Shown: piece after piece, positions 7,041 through 12,500 of the stretch | Position numbering within the stretch: the stretch's first letter is position 1 | Layout: every line of letters starts with the position of its first letter | NCBI GenBank assembly: GCA_037447655.1 | Contig: JBBHKE010002207.1 | Span: forward strand, 51,834 to 64,333 | Origin: Zygnema cylindricum | Lineage: Eukaryota; Streptophyta; Zygnematophyceae; Zygnematales; Zygnemataceae | Reading direction: 5' to 3' | DNA: 12,500 nucleotides | The notes under the pieces: model-generated | The model's input: only the letters and a program-made list of their open reading frames with translations | What the model was told of the DNA's origin: nothing | Database searches by the model: none | Translations under genes and position numbers: made by a program

Positions 7041-7711
7041 TACACCGTGAATCGCTATTAGAGAAATTAAATAGATACTGTAGCGTAATGAAACAAATAG
7101 CGTTGTTAACGCTATTTGCGAATTTAGGGGTTTTGAAGGAAATCATTTACTCGAATTTGTTTTTTAAGCGTTGTGTACGCTAATTCCGTCCCGTTTTTTT
7201 TTTTTTTTATTCTCCATTAGCGTAGTTCATTCTATTTTTTTCTTTACTCTATTTCGGGTTAATTTTTTAGGACCGTACAAAATGGAAGTACGCCATCAGT
7301 CAATTAGTGTGGTGTACGAACAATGTCAGATCGTACAAAATTGTAACTTTTTAAGTGAAAAGTATAATTAATGAGTTTTAGTAGCCGTGGACGCATGAGA
7401 ATGTGCGCTCTAAAAAGGGGGTCTAATCGGGTTGTCAAATATCACGTTCGCACATATTCGTTCAGCAACCACGTTTCGACTATGTGAACGTACGATTTGT
7501 GTACGATTTGTCAGATTCTGTATGAATACCTATATTAGTGTAAGCATGTTTGCGACCGACATTTTTTTTTTTCAAAGACCCAAATTATAATTATTAAACA
7601 ATTAGAATGTATGTTTTTTTTCAAAATTTTCAAATTCTTAATTAGCGTAAACCACGGTAATTTTTCATGTACGCTAAAAAAACTTCTACGCTAATAACGA
7701 TTGGCGGTGTA
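7041..7711 (+). mobile_element. TACACCG-family TIR element, copy U2 (671 bp)
   Basis: The left TIR at 7041-7063 begins TACACCGTGAATCGCTATTA. The right TIR at 7691-7711 is CTAATAACGATTGGCGGTGT plus A, an inverted match at 18 of 21. Internal blocks align in order with U1 at an offset of about 681-692 bp, for example AGTGTGGTGTACGAACA at 7306, ATCACGTTCGCACATATTCG at about 7441, and TACGATTTGTCAGATTCTGT at about 7502. It lies 20 bp right of U1 in the same orientation. A palindrome with arms AAATAGCGTT and AACGCTATTT lies at 7095-7117. Non-coding. Confidence 0.72.
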
Positions 7712-7850
7712 GTTACGTTTCGGACTTTCGGTCATATATTTTTGGTCTTGTAAAGTACGATTTTTTGCACGCAAGAGCTTCTCAGTCTGTACTGTACTCT
7801 AATGTAGTTTTGTAATTTGTACATTTGTTCTAAAGTACACCTTGAATCGC

Positions 7851-8426
7851 TACACCGCGCATCGTTATTAGTGTCAAAGTGGCAATATATCGGCGATACA
7901 TAGCGATGATTTGAAATTCGATATATCTAAGCGATATATCGAATATCGGGTACATGAAATTCGATATATATTGAATATCGGCAATGGGTCCTCGATACCC
8001 AACACTACTAATTTGGGAACAGCAAAAATGGAATATTCGTTGTACAATTATATACATTAATATATGTATCCGTACAAAATATTAAAAATCGAACGCCGTC
8101 GTGAAATTTAAATATCCGTACATGTAAGACTAATTTACGTGTCATAACAATCCCGTTTTTTTAGCGCACGATCCTATGCTTGAGCGTCTGATTTAACTCA
8201 TTTTTTGTAAAATTTTCATTTGAAAAGGTACATTTATGTACGGTCTGACATCGACCGTACACCACACTATTTATGTATTATTGTAATTCGTCCTTTACGC
8301 TATTTTGTACGGTACCTTAATTAACGTCAAGGAAAAATTAAAATCATGTATCCTATTTGAGGAAAAAAATCAAAAATTTAAGAACCCAAATTACTGTCGT
8401 TGACATTAATAACGATGCGCGGTGTA
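7851..8426 (-). mobile_element. TACACCG-family TIR element, copy Z1, nested in Z2
   Basis: The termini at 7851-7877 and 8400-8426 are inverted copies at 26 of 27 positions, the best pair in the family; they begin TACACCGCGCATCGTTATTA. The internal block GTACGGTCTGACATCGACCG at about 8238, followed by TACACCACACTATT, is the reverse complement of the U2 block at 7306-7340, so the copy is inverted relative to U1/U2. The adjoining TTTTCATTTGAAAA and AACTCATT words also match U2 in reverse. A hAT-like relic lies just inside the left TIR. No coding capacity. Confidence 0.75.
7878..8009. mobile_element. Truncated hAT-like relic inside Z1
   Basis: ATATCG/CGATAT-rich sequence ending CGATACCCAACACTA, which matches the right terminus of the intact hAT-like element (CGATACACAACACTA) at 14 of 15. 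The opposite terminus is missing: the left junction does not show TAGTGTTG and no 8-bp duplication is found (CTAATTTG on the right only). A family member that inserted into Z1 and then lost one end is the simplest reading. Confidence 0.6.
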
Positions 8427-8981
8427 CCAGCGTTAAGAAATTATTAGTGTTAACAATTAATTAGCGTTATTAACGCTAATTTGGATTTTTCAAGATTTAA
8501 AAAAAAAAATGACTCTAATTGCGCCATAACGCTGGTTTGGGTACAACGGATCTGCCATCAAGATCTTCACGGAAAAATAAATAGTAGTACAAAATCTGAC
8601 AAATCGTACACCGTCCTAATTTATTCATAACTCTAGTTTGGGTTTTCTCCTGTTTAATTAATACGCGACCAATATCTTTACGCTAAAATAGGTACAATCT
8701 CATTCTGCCTTTTATTCTGAGCGCAGTTTTACATGCGATCGTGATTATTTTAATCCATATTTCGTACTTTTCTACTTAACAAAGTACCAGTTTATATAGA
8801 CTGACACGTCCGTATACCACACTATTCAATCAAATCATTAATCATGATTATTAATGCTAATTCACCAGATCCTTAATTAACGTAAACAAAAATAGTGTTA
8901 GTAAATATACTTCAGGTAAAATCCTACAAAATTGGGGGCGCCGATATAGTTTTCGTAACGCTAATTACGATTCAAGGTGAA

Positions 8982-9536
8982 CAAACGGGATTGCGATACG
9001 TGAGTCGACACACCATACAATGTATACATTATTAAACTATATATAACATTGTAGTAGTGTGTAGCGATACTATAAAGTAGATTTAATGTCGACCATAAAA
9101 AAAAAATTGTCTTGAAGCTATATTTCTGCTCACTTTCATTCGATAACATATACTATTTTTAACACGATGATCGTTCATAAGATAATTATCAATAAAGAAC
9201 AATAGGCATTGTGCCTTATAAATTTAGGGAAAACTCATATTTTACTCTTTACGTGAGTATCATATGATGAAAAATATGTTACTGTTTTTTTGTTCCCTTC
9301 AATCTTAAATGAATCGCATATTGTGCGTCATGTGACTAAGTTGTCGCAACCTTTCGTCATTTTAATGAGAAACTTTCTAAGATAAGTCTACCATCTAAAC
9401 CATATAAATTTGCGATGGATTTGTCATCTAACCTCGCCCTATCGTCAACATACTTATTGCGTATTTAAAAGACCGTGATAAAGCTTTAGATTGCCCACAA
9501 AACCTATTTTTTTGTTTACCACGTAACTCATGATGC
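8982..9536. other. AT-rich stretch, nothing recognised
   Basis: No gene, RNA or repeat identified. GTAGTAGTGTGTAGCGATAC at about 9051 is weakly like a hAT terminus but has no partner. Confidence 0.4.
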
Positions 9537-10562
9537 GTTGTTGGACAACCGCTCGCTGTTTGAAAACCTTTCCAAAAATTTAAAGTCTCAAATGGCGTCC
9601 GCAACCTTTTTACTTGTTTTTGCTCAATGTCTTTGTATCTTTCACGAAATTTACGTCGACCTCTTTCATTGTTGTCTTCTCCTTAACAACTTTGGCAGTC
9701 GTTTATGGGTGTGTCGCACCGCCTAGCCCCGTATGGAATTTGTATTTACTAAAATGACTATTTATCGGGCAACAAGTTAGTTTCTTTGTTTTCGATGACT
9801 GTTTAGGTTTTATTTTTGTTGCAAAATTACACCATGGACTCAAGGATATAATAATCAATCGTCGTATAATGATATATATATATTATATATATCTTGTAGA
9901 GGAAATAAAATAATGTTAATCACGTGCTTACGTGACGTTATAATATTCCATATAGGCTTTTTGTTTGCGTTTGGATTTGCCTCACCCACCTTGTTATTAG
10001 GTACGTACCCATCTTATTGAGCCCAACAACATTTGTTTTACTTAAGTGTTTCATATGGAGGGCAACATATCGCTGCATTTGATTTTATATGAGATGGAAT
10101 TGAATTTATTGGCGCCGATGGCGAGTACACCTTCAAATGACATGTTTCTCGCGTCCACTCTTATGGCCTCCCAACATAGAGGTAATCAAAGGCCGCAGGT
10201 TCACTTAGCTTGCTTCCAGATGTTGGGAGAATCCGTTATCATTTGGACCTCAAAAACTTAGTACATACACAAGTTTTTTCTTTTGCGACATACGAGTGTG
10301 GCGACTCAAGACACAACGAATTACAAATAAGGTGAGACCCATTAAGTTTTAGCGGTTCAGTTTGTCCTATTTTACAATGGACATGTTTAGATCGTTGGTC
10401 GACTATTTCTTTCCCGATTGTGCGAAAAAATCATTTGAATATAAAGGTTCATAGAGTCCTTTACCAATCCTTTAGTTGTTACCTATGGAAATGCGGGCTC
10501 AAACCGCGGCCCACCTTTGACGATGTTAAGATTCCTATAATCGAATGATAAAATGAACGGTC
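9537..10562. other. Intergenic stretch, nothing recognised
   Basis: Frames of 62 codons (9538-9726) and 71 codons (10046-10261) are open, but their translations resemble no family I know and show no conserved motifs. A short AT palindrome (TATATATATATTATATATAT) lies at about 9872-9891. No LTR, primer-binding site or reverse-transcriptase motif could be found. An old, decayed retroelement is possible but unsupported. Confidence 0.4.
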
Positions 10563-10579
10563 AATATAAAGGGAATGAT

Positions 10580-10651
10580 GAGCCGGTCAAGATTTGAACC
10601 TATGACCTTTTATTTTAGCAGTGAATGCGCTAATCATTGCGCCACCAGCAT
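10580..10651 (-). pseudogene. tRNA-like sequence (tRNA pseudogene or SINE head)
   Basis: On the minus strand 72 nt fit the cloverleaf spacing. The 7-nt acceptor arms pair at five positions (one G.T) but not at positions 1-2. Then come T8 G9, a D stem GCGC/GCGC, a 5-nt variable loop, and a T arm with the B-box-like GGTTCAAATCT. The A-box-like TGGCGCAATGATTAG is also good. The anticodon stem has two mismatches, and the loop TGCTAAA lacks the invariant T33, with CTA in the anticodon position. So it is unlikely to be a working tRNA. A tRNA-derived SINE running leftwards is the alternative; no A-tail or target duplication was found. Confidence 0.6.
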
Positions 10652-10979
10652 GGATATCATGGCTGGTGAGTCATTTTTTATTTAGTTATGTAGTGTGGAT
10701 CCGGATATTGACCGGAACAATTTTCGTAAGTCAACAGACGAAGCACCATGGCGGATGACGGGTGGGGCTTACGAGGTCTTCCACCACGGGATCTGGTTCA
10801 CATCCACGATCCTCATGGTTGTGGGCCTTCATTTGTGAGAATTGTAAATGGTCACCTATTGCTGCTTTTTTTCTTGATGGGTATGATCACTATTTACTCA
10901 AGTAGATAATTTGTTTCATAAGCGTTTTTTTGTTAGGTTAATCTTTGGTTTAAACTTAGCCCATATTCTCTTTAGTGAA
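10652..10979. other. Intergenic stretch, nothing recognised
   Basis: A GC-richer part (10725-10830) stands out from the AT-rich surroundings but has no open frame of note. GGTTCACATCC at about 10796 is a poor B-box match and is not called. Confidence 0.4.
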
Positions 10980-10982
10980 TTA
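10980..10982. repeat. TTA flank of the left Harbinger-like element
   Basis: TTA directly before GGGTACGTCCCC. The same triplet follows the other end at 11923-11925. Confidence 0.6.
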
Positions 10983-11922
10983 GGGTACGTCCCCATGTAT
11001 TAAAGTATCGACTTTAATCTGTCGTTTTCACTTAAAACGCAATTCCGTACGAGAAATACTTTAGCCGTACAAATAAATAAATTCTTTAAAAGTACAACAA
11101 ACTTCAAGTCAATAATTTGAATGTACTTCATGTTTGTCGTCATGTGAACGCATTTTGGCGTTTTCCTTTTTTTTGACCCCCGGGCAAGATAATCCAACCC
11201 GTCAAAAAACTTCATCAAAAATCACCTCGCGACCTGATTTTAGGGAAAGTACCACCGAAACAAAGAATGAAAAGCCACACGAGTGGAAAATTTATAGGAC
11301 AAGGGAGAGTACTCGCTATTTTTCTCCTTGCCCGTCATGTGCATGTATGGAAAAGACGAGGATGTACGGAAAAAAATATGTAGGGGTCTCGGACCTCCAA
11401 TTTCATTCATGGGTCCTCAGTATAATTTTGCATCGTCGTCGCCTCTCCCCTCTCCCTCTCACACTATCACTTTTATCTCACACTTTTTAGAGTGAGGCAC
11501 GACAAAACTGGTATGAAATGAAAGATATATGAAAAATACTTATTTTGACTACCTTTATGTATGTTTTTATGACAAGGAGAGCGAAAAAAGTAGAGAAAGC
11601 GAAATCGGGTATCCATGGCCGAAAGTTCTTGAATCTGTGACGTCACAAGTGAGTGTGACGTCACAATGTTACAAAACCCTAAATATCTGCCGTGTCACAA
11701 AATTACAAAAATCTAGACGTCTACTATTGTCGCTGTTTTTGGTGGCGTCACCAATTTCGTAGGCGTCGTCAATCGTCACAAAATTGTACCTACGTCTACA
11801 ACTGTCACATGCCAAAGTTACGATTTCATTTTCGCACATAGGGACGCTTTTCAAAGTAGTACGGAACACTTCACTACAGTCCAAAATACTTTTTCAAAGT
11901 ATCGCTTACATGGGGACGTACC
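10983..11922. mobile_element. PIF/Harbinger-like non-autonomous element E1 (940 bp)
   Basis: The ends GGGTACGTCCCCATGT (10983-10998) and ACATGGGGACGTACC (11908-11922) are inverted repeats, with one terminal G unmatched on the right. They are flanked by TTA on both sides, a 3-bp duplication typical of PIF/Harbinger. Similarity between the ends continues weakly (ACTTT..AGTAT words). Frames inside (up to 118 codons) do not resemble a transposase or Myb-like partner. The right half holds two TGACGTCA palindromes and a telo-box. The alternative boundary GGTACG with a TTAG duplication cannot be excluded. Confidence 0.72.
11638..11682. promoter_or_regulatory. Two TGACGTCA palindromes and a telo-box inside E1
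   Basis: TGACGTCA occurs at 11638-11645 and 11656-11663, each within TGTGACGTCACAA, 18 bp apart. AAACCCTAA follows at 11674-11682. TGACGTCA is the full palindromic site bound by bZIP proteins, including plant TGA-type factors. AAACCCTAA is the telo-box of many plant promoters. Presence of the motifs is seen; regulatory activity is not shown. Confidence 0.4.
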
Positions 11923-11925
11923 TTA

Positions 11926-12500
11926 GGGTATGTCCCCATGTGCCTAAGTAAGGGTTTTTTTTTGTCGTTTTTGTGTAAAACTAAGCGCCGTACTACCTAA
12001 GCTGCAACCGTACGAAGAAATCGCAAATTTGTAGAGTACAATTAGCGTCATCCTCGAATTTAAGATGTATGAAAATTTGCCGCCTTGTTTTTTTTCGACC
12101 CACTTCCACGACAAAAAACGTCATCTTCAACCTTACGTTTAAAACACATGCGCGATGTGTTTTAAAACTAGGTATTTTTGATAAACAAATAGGAACATAT
12201 GTTTGCACGTGCTGCAATTTTCGAAAATTTTCATACGATTTCCAAGGACAAAAAAAATTACAGAATTCGCTATGTTTTGTCCGTTTGCGTTCCAATACGA
12301 CGAAGAAAAGTACACAGTTTGTTTAGTTTTGTCCGTTTTCGTCCAGTACGGATTTCTTTTTTTGCAGGGGTCTTCAAATTCCGATGCCATTTCCATTTTA
12401 TTACATAATGTGCGATGGAAAAACCATCAAAGTACAAAGGGGGTAAAAAAAAGAAATAGAACATTTAAAGACTACAAGAGCCAGCAGCAGGAAAACAAAA
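11926..12500. mobile_element. PIF/Harbinger-like element E2, left part, runs off the window
   Basis: It starts GGGTATGTCCCCATGT directly after TTA, with one base different from E1's terminus. Its first ~200 bp follow E1's order: TCGTTTT..TGTAAAAC or CACTTAAAAC, CCGTAC..CCGTAC, a GTACAA word, GCC/GCG-TTTTTTTT-GACCC, then CAAAAAAC-TCATC. The other end (CATGGGGAC) is not present before 12500. Open frames (up to 100 codons, both strands) look like random translations of AT-rich DNA. Confidence 0.62.

Larger units (their letters stand above)
7836..8981 (-). mobile_element. TACACCG-family TIR element, copy Z2 (interrupted by Z1)
   Basis: The left TIR piece TACACCTTGAATCGC (7836-7850) matches the inverted right terminus at 8967-8981 at 13 of 15, including an uninterrupted CACCTTGAATCG. 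Copy Z1 (576 bp) is inserted right after AATCGC. Removing it leaves 570 bp, the size of U1 and Z1. Internal blocks run opposite to U1/U2: palindrome at 8459-8481, ATCTGACAAATCGTACAC at about 8596, and CTGACACGTCCGTATACCAC at about 8801 near the right end. Non-coding and more diverged than Z1. Confidence 0.65.

Noticed and set aside
4584-8981. CRISPR-like spaced repeats
   Set aside because: The recurring boxes are in both orientations, irregularly spaced and diverged. They are transposon termini in a eukaryotic genome, not a CRISPR array.
9538-10261. Possible retrotransposon remnants
   Set aside because: No reverse transcriptase, integrase, primer-binding site or LTR pair could be seen, and the translations have no diagnostic motif.
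10796-10806. Plus-strand GGTTCACATCC as a second tRNA B box
   Set aside because: It lacks the conserved A after GGTTCR, and no A box or cloverleaf lies upstream.
11134-12464. Multiple 60-118 codon frames in the Harbinger-like elements
   Set aside because: Overlapping frames on both strands with no transposase (DDE) or Myb-like motifs; they look like chance frames.

Overview
The window looks like land-plant nuclear DNA, AT-rich and full of transposons. The only gene I recognise is the 3' part of a receptor-like cytoplasmic kinase of the RLCK-VII (PBS1-like) type, a plant family. Its exons are split by introns with clear GT/AG borders. I cannot name the species.

Positions 1-2247 hold the kinase 3' end. 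Positions 1-1016 read as the tail of a long intron: a polypyrimidine block, AT/T-rich DNA, then a ~25-bp minisatellite with a ~74-bp higher-order period that runs almost to the 3' splice site. Exon 1017-1132 (activation segment/APE region) joins in frame to exon 1749-2247 (kinase C-lobe plus a glycine-rich tail). The intron between them contains a degenerate duplicate of its own 3' splice site and the first bases of the last exon, plus a 15-bp tandem array. The kinase is odd: about six residues appear to be missing just after SDVY, so it may be decaying. Downstream (2248-3660) are possible 3'-UTR introns, two GGGA tracts and AT-rich DNA. A long poly-T stretch and a 13-G run follow (3760-3854).

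From about 4.2 kb to the end I see no credible protein gene. This part is built from DNA transposons. (1) A complete 856-bp non-autonomous hAT-like element lies at 4793-5648, with perfect 19-bp terminal inverted repeats (TIRs), an 8-bp target duplication CTAAAACT, and many TATCGG subterminal motifs. (2) A family I do not recognise has TIRs beginning TACACCG. It is present as four ~555-670 bp copies at 6466-8981: two head-to-tail (U1, U2) and two in the opposite orientation, one inserted inside the TIR of the other (Z1 in Z2). (3) A hAT-like relic sits inside Z1. (4) Two related PIF/Harbinger-like elements with GGGTAYGTCCCCATGT ends abut at a single TTA at 11923-11925; the second runs off the window.

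A degenerate tRNA-like sequence (tRNA pseudogene or SINE head) lies on the minus strand at 10580-10651. The stretch 8982-10579 shows nothing I can identify. Apart from the kinase, no open reading frame in the window resembles a known protein, and the elements carry no visible transposase, so they would depend on enzymes encoded elsewhere.
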